NCBI GenBank assembly: GCA_029254025.1
Contig: JAQWYK010000039.1
Coordinates: 186,001 to 250,000, forward strand
Length of the DNA: 64,000 nt
Reading direction: 5' to 3'
From: Crocinitomicaceae bacterium
GTDB taxonomy: Bacteria > Bacteroidota > Bacteroidia > Flavobacteriales_D > Crocinitomicaceae
Made by a program: the position numbers and the translations under genes. Shown here piece after piece: positions 15,121 to 24,711 of this stretch (within the stretch, counting starts at the first letter, position 1; the number at the start of each line of letters is the position of its first letter). Under the pieces are notes generated by a model. That model was not told the DNA's origin. It saw nothing but the letters and a program-made list of their open reading frames with translations, and made no database searches.

Positions 15121-16140
15121 ATGAAAGACTGGCATCCCTTTGTTGTACGAGAAACACCTACAGAAAATATCGTGGCACTCTTGAAGTCGGTAACACTAGG
15201 AACAAATGGTGCCAAATATCGTCATTTGAATACAGAAGATCGTTTGAAACAATTGTATAACCCAATATACCTCACATTAGAACGAAATGGGCGAGCTTTA
15301 GCGAATATTACTTGTTGCAGAAGACCGTTCGGTTGGTATGTGAGATATTTTGCATTTGATCAACTCTTTCAAGTAAGTAATCACATGAAAGCTTCGAAAG
15401 GTCAAGGAGGGCTAAAAAAGAAGATTAGCGCCTTTTTTGAATCCGTTGAACGGGGCGAATGGGGACCTCCACCTTCTTTTTTTTATGCATATATTGATCC
15501 GAGAAATGAAAGAAGTCTATTGTTATCGAAAGGCTTTGGTTTTAAGACCGTTAGAAAAATAGCTACACAAACTTTTTCACGCACAAACCCAAGGAGCAGC
15601 GATACTTTGAAGCAGCTGGAGAATACAGAATACATTAAAAGTCTTTGTCGTGAACACTTCGGGGATTTGCCATTATTTTTTGATTTTCACACGTTGAATA
15701 CATCGCCTTTTTATGGATTGTTTAAGGCTGGAAAATTGGTCGCTTTCGCGAAGGTTCATCGGGCGGATTGGGTGATTGAACAACTTCCGGGAAGAAATGG
15801 GAAAATGCTGACCAAGATGGTTCCATATATTCCAAGGCTTAGAAAAGTGTTAAAGCCCAATTCTCATCAGTTCTTAGTGTTAGACTCAGTTTGGTCTGAA
15901 GAGGGTAGCCCTCATTACCTCGAGGAGCTATTCAGCGGATTGCTTTATGAAGAAGGAAGGAATTTAGCAATTTGGTGGGTCGACAAACAAGATCAACTAT
16001 ACTCTGCGGTTCAAAATAAAGTTCAATGGGGAATAGTGCACCGAATTAATGGAGCACATGAGGTAGACCTTGTCGTGCGCTCTCCCCACTCAGTGGAATT
16101 CAAAACGAACACTTATATAACAGGAATTGATTTTGTTTAA
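15121..16140 (+). CDS. Uncharacterised protein with acetyltransferase-like (GNAT) fold
   Basis: 339 residues, no signal peptide or membrane helix. The pattern suggests a GNAT-type acyltransferase duplicated fold: an ALANITCCRRPFGWYVRYFAFD strand pair near 60-80, then FFYAYIDPRNERSLLLSKGFGFKTVRKI (about 120-147), which reads like the acetyl-CoA-side strand and helix of GNAT proteins, and a second half with FYGLFKAGKLVAFAKVHRADW. The start codon abuts the stop of the alcohol dehydrogenase. The substrate is unknown. It ends with a 4-base tail-to-tail overlap with the SPOR gene. Confidence 0.6.
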   Translation: MKDWHPFVVRETPTENIVALLKSVTLGTNGAKYRHLNTEDRLKQLYNPIYLTLERNGRALANITCCRRPFGWYVRYFAFDQLFQVSNHMKASKGQGGLKKKISAFFESVERGEWGPPPSFFYAYIDPRNERSLLLSKGFGFKTVRKIATQTFSRTNPRSSDTLKQLENTEYIKSLCREHFGDLPLFFDFHTLNTSPFYGLFKAGKLVAFAKVHRADWVIEQLPGRNGKMLTKMVPYIPRLRKVLKPNSHQFLVLDSVWSEEGSPHYLEELFSGLLYEEGRNLAIWWVDKQDQLYSAVQNKVQWGIVHRINGAHEVDLVVRSPHSVEFKTNTYITGIDFV

Positions 16141-16583
16141 TCAATCTTTGGAAGGTAAATCCGCGTTTCTTTTACAATACCCTCAGGGAAATCAGCACTA
16201 AGTTGAGCACGCCATTTTTCAGCCTCTAGGCGGGTTCTAAAATCACCGATTAATAAATTGTAATTCGGTGCAGCATATTCGATGTAGGAAGGAACCTCTC
16301 GAGTCGCGGTTAAAAAGCGAGTACGTGCCTCATTCACATTGTCCTTATCCTGGTCGAAGTAGAGCTGAACACGAAAGCCATTTACTTGAGGACCAAAGGC
16401 AGGAGGAATTGTTTGCCCCTTGAACGCAATCATTTTTGAGATTCTAGGGTCTTTATTGATGGTGACTTTTCCTTCTTTTATGAGTTCCTGATTTGCTGGA
16501 GGCGCATCATCTGTCCACCACGTCGTTTGACCAAACGTGATGCAGGGAAGACAAATCAGAATGAGGATTACATAGTTCAACAT
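16137..16583 (-). CDS. Exported SPOR-domain protein
   Basis: 148 residues. A signal peptide (LNYVILILICLPCITFG) is followed by a short linker and a C-terminal SPOR-like peptidoglycan-binding domain with the paired pattern FRVQLYFDQDKDNVNEARTRF and PNYNLLIGDFRTRLEAEKWRAQL. SPOR domains bind glycan strands lacking stem peptides, so it should sit in the periplasm at the cell wall. The frame is open upstream to 16730, but the signal peptide fixes the ATG at 16583. Its stop overlaps the end of the GNAT-like gene by 4 bases. Confidence 0.85.
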   Translation of the reverse strand: MLNYVILILICLPCITFGQTTWWTDDAPPANQELIKEGKVTINKDPRISKMIAFKGQTIPPAFGPQVNGFRVQLYFDQDKDNVNEARTRFLTATREVPSYIEYAAPNYNLLIGDFRTRLEAEKWRAQLSADFPEGIVKETRIYLPKID

Positions 16584-16821
16584 ACCGGAAATTTTAGTAA
16601 AGCAATATTTCTGTTGCGAATTTAGTGAATAGGAGTATGCTTTTACAAGGAATATACCATTATTTATTAGAGTTTTATGTTTTTTTAAGGATTGTATGTT
16701 GTTTCGTTTTGTTAGCGAAGATTTGAACAAATGTTAACAACCCTCTATTTAGAATCGTTTTAAATTAATTCCTATGTAATTAAAATTGTCATAAAACTGT
16801 CACGTAATATGTCGATTCTAC

Positions 16822-16829
16822 TAAATTTG
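16822..16829 (+). promoter_or_regulatory. Putative -7 box (TAAATTTG) of the act-cox operon
   Basis: Exact TAnnTTTG match 47 bases before the actA ATG, within the roughly 290-base intergenic region 16584-16876 that separates the divergent SPOR gene and actA. A -33 motif is not clear. The rest of the region is AT-rich and shows nothing else I can support. Confidence 0.5.
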
Positions 16830-16876
16830 CTTCCGACAAATAGCGCGATTTTGCGTGTTTTTATAAGAAATTTCAA

Positions 16877-18226
16877 ATGAAAATATCTAAGAATCAGATG
16901 TTTAGAGGCAAAAGCAAATGGTTGTCCGTTGCTTTAGCGTTTTTCCTTTACAGCGGTACTTTTTTAATTCATGCTCAAGAAGGTGAGACCATCTTCAAAG
17001 CTAAATGTGCCACATGTCACCAGCCACACAAGGATGGGACGGGTCCTAAACTTTACGAAGTAAGACAAAAGTGGGAAAATGGCGGGGCGAAAGCCGGTTC
17101 GCTAATGCAATGGGTAAAAAACTGGCAGGTAGCAGCTGCTAATGATGCCTACGCTCAAACAGTTTCTCAGTGGTCACCAACAGCAATGTCCTTGTTCCCG
17201 GATTTAACGGATGAGCAAATTACGGCAGTTTTTGACTATGTTGATGCTCAACCGGTGCCAGGTGCTGGAGCCGCAGATGCTGGTGCGTTTGCTATGACGG
17301 AAACATCGGAGCAAGAAAATAACACAGGATGGATTTGGTATATTTTAGCGGCGGTTTTTGTCGTAATTATTTTGTCCGTAGGTGGTGTTCGACGCCAGTT
17401 GAAAATGGTAAATACGAACGAGGAAGATCGTCTTTCTTACTCTGAAGAGTTGCGTCAATGGGCTTGGGTGAACAAGAAGTATGTTGGAATTGGTACACTT
17501 GTGATTGTATTAGCGTTGATTGTTACGCTATTCTTGCAACTATACACTATTGGTGTTGTAACTGCATATCAACCAAATCAACCAATTCAATTCCCTCATG
17601 ATATTCATGCTGGAAAGAATGGAATCGATTGTAAATACTGTCACAATTCTGTTGAGAAATCAAAGTCTGCAGGTATTCCTACTGTTAACGTATGTATGAA
17701 CTGTCACAAGCAGGTTCAAGGAAATGACGATAATCAAACTGCACAAATCTCTAAGATATACGCTGCTGCCGGATTCATTCCTGATGGAGGAGGTCAGTAC
17801 ACTGGAGAAACTGCGAATATCGTTTGGAACAAAGTGCATGCGCTTCCGGATCACGTTTATTTTAATCACTCTCAGCACGTAGTTGTTGGTGGAATCGATT
17901 GTAAGCAATGTCACGGAGACATGACCAAGCAAAATGAATTGCCGCGTGTTGTTCCGGTGGAAGAGCTAAACGAAATCGATGGAAACATTCCATTGACTCG
18001 TGCTACTTTGACAATGGGTTGGTGTATTGAGTGTCACGGCGCGAAAGAAATCGCAAATGGACCTGTACTAGATAAAGATCGTGATGAGCATAAGCATGGT
18101 TACTATGATGAGATTCATCAGCGTCTAATGAATAACGACAAGGCCCTTTACGAAAAATACCTCGAAGATGGCAAGGTTACAGTTAAAGAACTTGGCGGTT
18201 GGGAATGTGCTAAGTGTCATTACTAA
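16877..18226 (+). CDS. actA: Alternative complex III subunit ActA, with fused N-terminal cytochrome c
   Basis: 449-residue multiheme subunit of menaquinol:acceptor oxidoreductase (alternative complex III). A signal/anchor helix (about 15-33) is followed by a mono-heme cytochrome c domain (CATCH at 44-48), a membrane helix at about 152-167, a second helix at about 202-225, and then the pentaheme part with CxxCH at C252, C273, C342, C383 and C444. The pentaheme half relays electrons from the ActB side to ActE or the oxidase. The extra N-terminal heme domain is fused here. The gene opens the actABCDEF-coxBA operon. Confidence 0.93.
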   Translation: MKISKNQMFRGKSKWLSVALAFFLYSGTFLIHAQEGETIFKAKCATCHQPHKDGTGPKLYEVRQKWENGGAKAGSLMQWVKNWQVAAANDAYAQTVSQWSPTAMSLFPDLTDEQITAVFDYVDAQPVPGAGAADAGAFAMTETSEQENNTGWIWYILAAVFVVIILSVGGVRRQLKMVNTNEEDRLSYSEELRQWAWVNKKYVGIGTLVIVLALIVTLFLQLYTIGVVTAYQPNQPIQFPHDIHAGKNGIDCKYCHNSVEKSKSAGIPTVNVCMNCHKQVQGNDDNQTAQISKIYAAAGFIPDGGGQYTGETANIVWNKVHALPDHVYFNHSQHVVVGGIDCKQCHGDMTKQNELPRVVPVEELNEIDGNIPLTRATLTMGWCIECHGAKEIANGPVLDKDRDEHKHGYYDEIHQRLMNNDKALYEKYLEDGKVTVKELGGWECAKCHY

Positions 18227-18255
18227 TATTAATAAAGGTAGAAGTCAAACAGAAT

Positions 18256-21200
18256 ATGGCAACGAATAGAAAATATTGGAAAGGTCTTGAAGAGTTAAAT
18301 GAAACTCCTGAGTTTCTTCAACAAAGGGACCAAGAGTTCATGACTAATACAAACGTAGAAGAGTTTCTTGGCGACGAGCAGTTGAAAGAGACGTCTACGG
18401 CAAGAAGAGATTTCTTGAAGTTTTTAGGATTTAGTGTCGCTGCGGCTACGGTTGCTGCGTGTGAAGCGCCTGTTGTTAAAGCGGTTCCTTATGTGAATAA
18501 ACCAGAGGACGTTATCCCTGGGCAAGCAACATGGTACGCATCTACATATTACGACGGTGTGTCTTACGCGAACATCCTAGTAAAAACGCGTGAGGGTCGC
18601 CCAATCTTCATAAAAGGAAATAGAGATTTTGGTTTTACAAATGGAGCAGTCAATCCTCAGGTTATTGGATCTGTTCTTTCCCTATATAACGGCGATCGAT
18701 TAAAATTTGCAACAATTGACGGAGTGGACACACCAACCGCAACGGTAGATGATGAAATCGTAAAAGGTCTAGAAGGAATTAAGAGTAAAGGTGGAAGAGT
18801 TGTATTGGTTTCCAATACGATTGCCTCACCAAGTACATACGCGGCAATTGAAGCATTTAAAAACTCATTGGGTGGAACAAATGAAGAGGGTGTTTCCTCT
18901 GGAGCTACTTTTGAGCATATTCAATACGATGCTGTTTCATATTCGGCGATTAGAAAATCGAATGAGACAACTATTGGTAGAGCAATAATTCCTGATTACG
19001 ATTTTTCAAAGGCAAAAACCATTGTTAGTTTTGGAGCAGACTTTTTGAGTTCATGGTTACTGCCAACTCAATTTACCCCTCAATATCTGGTAAATAGAAA
19101 TCCAGATAATGACTGGATGTCAAAGCACTACCAGTTTGAATCGAATATGTCGATTACAGGTTCTAACGCAGATGAGCGCTTTATGATTAAACCTTCTGAG
19201 GAGGCTGCTGTACTTGCTGCTTTAATCAATGCTTGTGGAGGAAATGTAAGTGGAATTGCTGGTGAGGTTCCAAGTTCAGTTTCTCCAGATGCGATAGCTG
19301 CAGTTGCTAAAAACCTTAAGGCTGGAAATGGATTAGTTGTTTCAGGTTCTAATAATGTTGGGATTCAGTCTTTAGTGAATAAATTGAATCATGTAATTGG
19401 AGCTTACAACTCAACAATTAACATAAATAACCCAATTCATCTTTATCAGTCTGAAGACGATAAAATGACGGGGTTAATTAAGGATATTACTTCAGGTAAG
19501 GCACCAGATGCTGTGATTTTCTATGGTGTGAATCCTGTGTATTCAGCACCGAATGGGGCGGCTTTCGCAGATGCAATTGCTAATGTTGGTTTAACCATCT
19601 CATTATCGCAGTTTGCAGATGAGACAGCGTCTAAGTGCAAGTTTGTAGTTCCAGATCACCATGCATTAGAAGCATGGAATGATTATTCTCCGAAAGCAAA
19701 TGAATATGCAATCGCTCAACCAACAATTCGTCCATTATTTGATACTGCTGCAGCACAAGAGTCTTTCTTGGTTTGGGCTGGTCAAGCTCAGCGTGGTGGA
19801 AAAGACAGTAGAGTGGTATTTGACTTCATGCAAAAAACATGGGCAAGCAATGGTTTCGCTTCAGAAACAGGGTTTGACTCATTTTGGAATACAACAATTC
19901 ACAACAGTGCATTATCGTTAACGGCAGCAGTTCCTGCGCAGCCTGAATTTAACGATAGCGGATTGAGTAATGCTGTTAAATCATTACCTCAAGGTGGTGC
20001 TATTGAAATCGTGTTGTATCAAAAAGCTGCAATAGGGAATGGAGCGAATGCTGCGAATCCTTGGTTGCAAGAGATGCCTGATCCAATAACTAAAGTGACG
20101 TGGGATAACTACATTACAATGAATCCAATGGATATGGAGCGTGATGGTTACAACACGACAATTGATCAAGAGCATGCAGCCAGCACTGCAACTGTAACAG
20201 TTGGAGATGTAACTTTAACTTTGCCCGTATATCCATCTCCAGGTCAAGCATTGGATACTGTGGGTATCGCGCTAGGTTATGGACGTGGTGAAAATGGTGA
20301 GGCTATTGGTAATGCAGCTTATCAAACGAAAGAATATGGAGGATTTGCTACAGACGAAAACGGAAAGAAACAAACTATAGGTAAGAATGCATACAAATTG
20401 GTGCAGACTTCTAATGGAACAATGGAGTATGCAGTAGCCGGTGAAGTTAAAAGTGCAGGCGGAACATATCCTATAGCTACTACCCAAATTCACCAAACGG
20501 TGATGGGTCGTAATTCAATCGTACGTGAAACGACTTTTGATACCTATAAGAATCATTCAAAAGACGCATACAACCCAGATTGGAAATTGTCGAAAATTGA
20601 TGAGAACGGTCATCACGTGGAGGCACCAATTGCTGAGTTTGACTTGTGGGATGCACATCCAGTAGAAAATATTGGCCACCGATGGGGAATGACAATTGAC
20701 TTATCGTCTTGTATCGGTTGTGGTTCTTGTTTAGTAGCATGTCAGTCTGAAAACAACGTGCCCGTTGTAGGTAAAGATGAAGTGCGCAGAGGACGTGAAA
20801 TGCATTGGTTGCGTTTAGATCGTTACTATGCTTCAGACGAAGAAGCGACAGTAGGTCAGAGAAAAGATAAAAAGACATTTAATTACGGTGCGGCTGAAAG
20901 AGCTGCTTCTAACCCGAAAGTGGTTCACCAACCAATGATGTGTCACCACTGTAACCACGCACCGTGTGAAACGGTTTGTCCGGTTGCGGCAACGACTCAC
21001 TCAAATGAAGGATTGAACCAAATGACGTACAATCGTTGTATCGGAACAAGATATTGTGCAAACAACTGTCCTTACAAAGTGCGTCGTTTCAACTGGTTTA
21101 ACTATCCTTCATACAAGAAATTTACTGAAGTGAACCCTGCACAGGATGACCTAGGTAGAATGGTGTTGAATCCAGATGTTACAGTTCGTACACGTGGTGT

Positions 21201-21582
21201 TATGGAGAAATGTTCTTTCTGTGTTCAGAAAATCCAAGAGGGAAAATTAACTGCGAAGAAAGAAATGCGTCCGGTGAAAGACGGTGATGTAACTACTGCT
21301 TGTGCAGACGCTTGTCCTTCTAATGCAATTATTGTAGGAGACTGGAATGATGTTAATTCAAAGGTAAGAAATTCATCTTCTGACAATAGAGCATATCAAG
21401 CACTTGAAGAAGTTGGAGTAAAACCAAATATTTGGTATAAGGTTAAAGTTCGTAACGAGCAAAATGATTTGTTAGCGGAGATTCAAGAAAAGATGGAAGC
21501 GAAACATAATCATGCCGGACATGGTGAACATGAAAGTCATGGTGATCATGGGCACGATCACGAAACAGAACAAGCACATTAA
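18256..21582 (+). CDS. actB: Alternative complex III subunit ActB (iron-sulphur, molybdopterin-oxidoreductase-like)
   Basis: 1108 residues. A twin-arginine type signal (ARRDFLKFLGFSV, R50-R51) leads to a lipobox-like AAC with C69, so it should be exported folded and lipid-anchored. Residues about 80-780 are a molybdopterin-oxidoreductase-like domain, which in this family carries no molybdenum cofactor. From C819 comes a four-cluster ferredoxin-like domain: CIGCGSCLVAC, CHHCNHAPCETVC, CIGTRYCANNC and CSFCVQ with CADAC. The C-terminus is His-rich (HNHAGHGEHESHGDHGHDH). The frame is open from 18214, but the ATG at 18256 matches the family start. It is followed by actC after 20 bases. Confidence 0.94.
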   Translation: MATNRKYWKGLEELNETPEFLQQRDQEFMTNTNVEEFLGDEQLKETSTARRDFLKFLGFSVAAATVAACEAPVVKAVPYVNKPEDVIPGQATWYASTYYDGVSYANILVKTREGRPIFIKGNRDFGFTNGAVNPQVIGSVLSLYNGDRLKFATIDGVDTPTATVDDEIVKGLEGIKSKGGRVVLVSNTIASPSTYAAIEAFKNSLGGTNEEGVSSGATFEHIQYDAVSYSAIRKSNETTIGRAIIPDYDFSKAKTIVSFGADFLSSWLLPTQFTPQYLVNRNPDNDWMSKHYQFESNMSITGSNADERFMIKPSEEAAVLAALINACGGNVSGIAGEVPSSVSPDAIAAVAKNLKAGNGLVVSGSNNVGIQSLVNKLNHVIGAYNSTININNPIHLYQSEDDKMTGLIKDITSGKAPDAVIFYGVNPVYSAPNGAAFADAIANVGLTISLSQFADETASKCKFVVPDHHALEAWNDYSPKANEYAIAQPTIRPLFDTAAAQESFLVWAGQAQRGGKDSRVVFDFMQKTWASNGFASETGFDSFWNTTIHNSALSLTAAVPAQPEFNDSGLSNAVKSLPQGGAIEIVLYQKAAIGNGANAANPWLQEMPDPITKVTWDNYITMNPMDMERDGYNTTIDQEHAASTATVTVGDVTLTLPVYPSPGQALDTVGIALGYGRGENGEAIGNAAYQTKEYGGFATDENGKKQTIGKNAYKLVQTSNGTMEYAVAGEVKSAGGTYPIATTQIHQTVMGRNSIVRETTFDTYKNHSKDAYNPDWKLSKIDENGHHVEAPIAEFDLWDAHPVENIGHRWGMTIDLSSCIGCGSCLVACQSENNVPVVGKDEVRRGREMHWLRLDRYYASDEEATVGQRKDKKTFNYGAAERAASNPKVVHQPMMCHHCNHAPCETVCPVAATTHSNEGLNQMTYNRCIGTRYCANNCPYKVRRFNWFNYPSYKKFTEVNPAQDDLGRMVLNPDVTVRTRGVMEKCSFCVQKIQEGKLTAKKEMRPVKDGDVTTACADACPSNAIIVGDWNDVNSKVRNSSSDNRAYQALEEVGVKPNIWYKVKVRNEQNDLLAEIQEKMEAKHNHAGHGEHESHGDHGHDHETEQAH

Positions 21583-21602
21583 TCGAATAAATATTAGTTG
21601 TA

Positions 21603-23375
21603 ATGCATAAAGAATCTGCAATTCGAGAACCGCTGATACTAGGTCATAAGACGTATCACCAAATTACTGAAGATGTTTGTAAGCCGATAGAAGACAAGGC
21701 GCCGCGTATGTGGTACATATTGTTTTCTATTGCCGCCATCCTTGGTTTGTATGGAGTAGGATGTATCCTGTATCTTTTGGGTACTGGTATCGGTACATGG
21801 GGACTAAACAAGACTGTTGGTTGGGCGTGGGACATCACGAACTTCGTATGGTGGGTAGGTATTGGTCACGCTGGTACATTGATTTCTGCGGTATTGTTAT
21901 TATTCCGTCAGAAATGGAGAATGGCGATTAACCGATCAGCTGAGGCGATGACAATTTTCGCAGTTTTCATGGCTGGGTTGTTCCCGTTGATTCACATGGG
22001 ACGTATTTGGGTGGCATATTGGGTACTTCCATTGCCAAACCAATTCGGGTCTTTGTGGGTGAACTTTAACTCTCCGCTTTTATGGGACGTATTCGCGATT
22101 TCAACGTATTTATCGGTTTCATTAGTATTCTGGTATATCGGTTTGATTCCTGATTTCGCAACAATCCGTGATCGAGTGAAAAAACCAGTTCCTAAAAAGA
22201 TGTATTCTATGCTTTCTTTTGGATGGTCTGGACGTGCTAAACATTGGAATCGTTTTGAATTGGTTTCTTTAGTATTAGCGGGTGTTGCTACCCCACTTGT
22301 ATTCTCGGTTCACTCGATTGTATCATTTGACTTTGCTACTTCGGTAATCCCAGGATGGCATACAACTATCTTCCCACCGTATTTCGTTGCAGGAGCCGTT
22401 TTCTCAGGTTTTGCTATGGTACAAACGTTAATGTTAGTGATGCGTAAGGCAATGCGATTAGAAGCATACATCCACACGAAACACGTAGAATACATGAATA
22501 TTGTAATCATGGTAACGGGTTCCATTGTTGGTACGGCTTACATTACTGAGTTATTTATTTCTTGGTATTCAGGAGTTGAATATGAAGCTTATGCATTTAT
22601 CAATCGTGCCACTGGACCTTATTGGTGGGCTTACTGGGCGATGATGACATGTAACGTAATTTCTCCACAGTTGATGTGGTTCAAGAAATTGAGAAGAAGT
22701 CTTCTTTTTACATTCATTATTTCTATTGTGGTAAACATCGGAATGTGGTTTGAGCGATTTGTAATTATTGTGACTTCAGTGCACAGAGATTACCTACCTT
22801 CTTCATGGAGTATGTTCTACCCAACGCACATTGATATTGGTATTTTTATTGGAACAATCGGTTTATTCTTCGTATTCTTCCTTTTGTTTGCTCGTTTCTT
22901 CCCAGTATTGGCATTGAATGAGGTTAAAACTATCTTAAAGTCTTCTGGAGAGTCGTTTAAAAATGACGAGGCTCATTCTCCTGCTTACTCTTTAGCTGAT
23001 CAGCATTTGGCATTTAAAGTATCTCACGACCATAACGATGATTATGCACATGGTCACACAACCACCCAAGTTGAGACAGGGCCTGCTGTTGAGCCAATGA
23101 CGGAAGCTCCAGCGGATGGAAATATAGAAATTTTATTGTCAGCAGTTGGTAAAGCTAATGCTGACGATAAGGATGATTTAAAATTATTGAATGGTCTAGG
23201 TCCAGCGATTGAGACAAAATTGAATAATATCGGAATCTTTACCCTGGCTCAAATTGCTAAAATGACGAAGGCAGAGTATGATTTGTTGGACGAGTTTATT
23301 GACTTACGTGGTCGTGCCGAAAAAGACGATTGGGCGGGTCAAGCAAATGATTTATTGAATAACAACGAAAAATAA
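21603..23375 (+). CDS. actC: Alternative complex III subunit ActC (NrfD-like) with C-terminal helix-hairpin-helix extension
   Basis: 590 residues. Residues about 1-450 are the polytopic NrfD/PsrC-like quinol-interacting subunit with ten helices (for example NKTVGWAWDITNFVWWVGIGHAG and LLWDVFAISTYLSVSLVFWY). After a His-rich linker (DHNDDYAHGHTTT) the last 70 residues (about 518-585) read DDLKLLNGLGPAIETKLNNIG and continue FTLAQIAKMTKAEY to LRGRAEKDDW. That is a helix-hairpin-helix domain of the kind also found appended to complex I subunits. The protein is thus longer than a typical ActC. It is expected to bind menaquinol and pass electrons to ActB. Confidence 0.93.
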   Translation: MHKESAIREPLILGHKTYHQITEDVCKPIEDKAPRMWYILFSIAAILGLYGVGCILYLLGTGIGTWGLNKTVGWAWDITNFVWWVGIGHAGTLISAVLLLFRQKWRMAINRSAEAMTIFAVFMAGLFPLIHMGRIWVAYWVLPLPNQFGSLWVNFNSPLLWDVFAISTYLSVSLVFWYIGLIPDFATIRDRVKKPVPKKMYSMLSFGWSGRAKHWNRFELVSLVLAGVATPLVFSVHSIVSFDFATSVIPGWHTTIFPPYFVAGAVFSGFAMVQTLMLVMRKAMRLEAYIHTKHVEYMNIVIMVTGSIVGTAYITELFISWYSGVEYEAYAFINRATGPYWWAYWAMMTCNVISPQLMWFKKLRRSLLFTFIISIVVNIGMWFERFVIIVTSVHRDYLPSSWSMFYPTHIDIGIFIGTIGLFFVFFLLFARFFPVLALNEVKTILKSSGESFKNDEAHSPAYSLADQHLAFKVSHDHNDDYAHGHTTTQVETGPAVEPMTEAPADGNIEILLSAVGKANADDKDDLKLLNGLGPAIETKLNNIGIFTLAQIAKMTKAEYDLLDEFIDLRGRAEKDDWAGQANDLLNNNEK

Positions 23376-23382
23376 TAAGGAC

Positions 23383-23919
23383 ATGGCAGATACAGTAATT
23401 TATGCGATGTATGACGACGACGATGTGCTAAAAGAAGGCGCAAAGAAGTTAGTATCTAAAGGAGTGAAGGTTACAGAAGTGTTTTCTCCATTCCCAATTC
23501 ACGGGATCGATCCAATTATTGGAGTTAAGAATACACGACTAGGAATAATGGCATTCTTGTACGGAATCACAGGTTTGATGTTGGCTACGATAGGGATGAA
23601 TTATTTCATGATTCAGGATTGGCCGATGAATATAGGTGGTAAACCAAGTTTTAGTTACTTAGAAAACTTCTTGGCGTTTGTTCCTATCTCTTTTGAGTTT
23701 ACGGTTTTATGTGCCGCTCACGGTATGGCGATAACCTATTTATTAAGAAATAAGACTTTGCCTGGAATGCCTGCTCAGAATCCAGATCCTCGTACAACGG
23801 ATGACAAGTTTGTTATGGAATTGAGATTGTCTGAAAATCATAACTTTTCTGCTGAGCAGTTAGAGGCTATATTGAAGGACACAGGAATAGTAGAAATAGA
23901 TCAAAAAGAAATTAAATAA
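23383..23919 (+). CDS. actD: Alternative complex III subunit ActD (DUF3341)
   Basis: 178-residue membrane subunit with the DUF3341 pattern: an N-terminal soluble YAMYDDDDVLKEGAKKLVSKG and TEVFSPFPIHGIDPIIGVKNTRLG segment, followed by two membrane helices (about 57-80 and 100-122). It is a structural subunit of complex III-like Act. Spacing is seven bases from actC and six to actE. Confidence 0.93.
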   Translation: MADTVIYAMYDDDDVLKEGAKKLVSKGVKVTEVFSPFPIHGIDPIIGVKNTRLGIMAFLYGITGLMLATIGMNYFMIQDWPMNIGGKPSFSYLENFLAFVPISFEFTVLCAAHGMAITYLLRNKTLPGMPAQNPDPRTTDDKFVMELRLSENHNFSAEQLEAILKDTGIVEIDQKEIK

Positions 23920-23925
23920 TTTGCC

Positions 23926-24684
23926 ATGAAGAAAAATTTTAAGGCAATATCCCTATATGTAGCAGCTGTTATCGCTGGAGTAGCATCATTGACATCATGT
24001 ATTTCTGATGCAGACTCTCCTGGTCTTGAATATACGCCTGATATGTATCGCTCGCCTGCCATTGAGCCCTATGTGGATTACGGAGAATTTAGAAATAAAG
24101 AACACGTTGAATTAAAGTCTCAACAAAGCGCCATGCGACCACCGAATTATTCGATTCCTTTTTATGGCTCGGATTCCGCGAAGGTTTCAATGATGTTGCC
24201 CTACCACCGTTTAGCGAGCAGCGCTGCTGCTGTATCGCATGGGTTAAACGCTAGCGAAGGTTGGAGACTAAGCGACAGTTTGGATGTAGAATACAACAAA
24301 GCGAAAGCAGATAAAAATCCAATTTCATTGACCGCCGACAATAAGGATGCGATTTTTGGAAAAGGTAAAAAACTTTATACTTCAATGTGTGCTCATTGTC
24401 ATGGCGAAAAAGGTAATGGTGAAGGCCCGATGGTGAAGAGTGGTGCTTATGCAGGTGTGCCTAACTATAAGAACTTAACCGAGTTAGGAGATGGTCAAGT
24501 TTTCTACTCCATCTATTATGGTAAAGGAGCGATGGGAGCTCATGCTATGCTATTGAATAAAGAAGAAATTTGGACACTTGTACACTATGTCAACAAGTTC
24601 AGATTCGATGGATATGGTGAAGAGCCAGTGATGGAAGTAGAAGCATTAGATTCAACTGCAATGACAGAAACGATCGTAGAATAA
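23926..24684 (+). CDS. actE: Alternative complex III subunit ActE, mono-heme cytochrome c lipoprotein
   Basis: 252 residues. The lipoprotein signal ends VASLTSC, so the Cys near residue 25 should be lipidated after LspA processing. The family segment SPGLEYTPDMYRSPAIEPYVDYGEF follows. The mono-heme cytochrome c domain has CAHCHGEKGNGEGP (about residues 157-170) and a late Met/HAML stretch that may supply the axial Met. It probably takes electrons from ActA and hands them to the oxidase or a soluble cytochrome. Confidence 0.93.
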   Translation: MKKNFKAISLYVAAVIAGVASLTSCISDADSPGLEYTPDMYRSPAIEPYVDYGEFRNKEHVELKSQQSAMRPPNYSIPFYGSDSAKVSMMLPYHRLASSAAAVSHGLNASEGWRLSDSLDVEYNKAKADKNPISLTADNKDAIFGKGKKLYTSMCAHCHGEKGNGEGPMVKSGAYAGVPNYKNLTELGDGQVFYSIYYGKGAMGAHAMLLNKEEIWTLVHYVNKFRFDGYGEEPVMEVEALDSTAMTETIVE

Positions 24685-24711
24685 GTATAAATCGGAAAAT
24701 TAGAAGACAGA

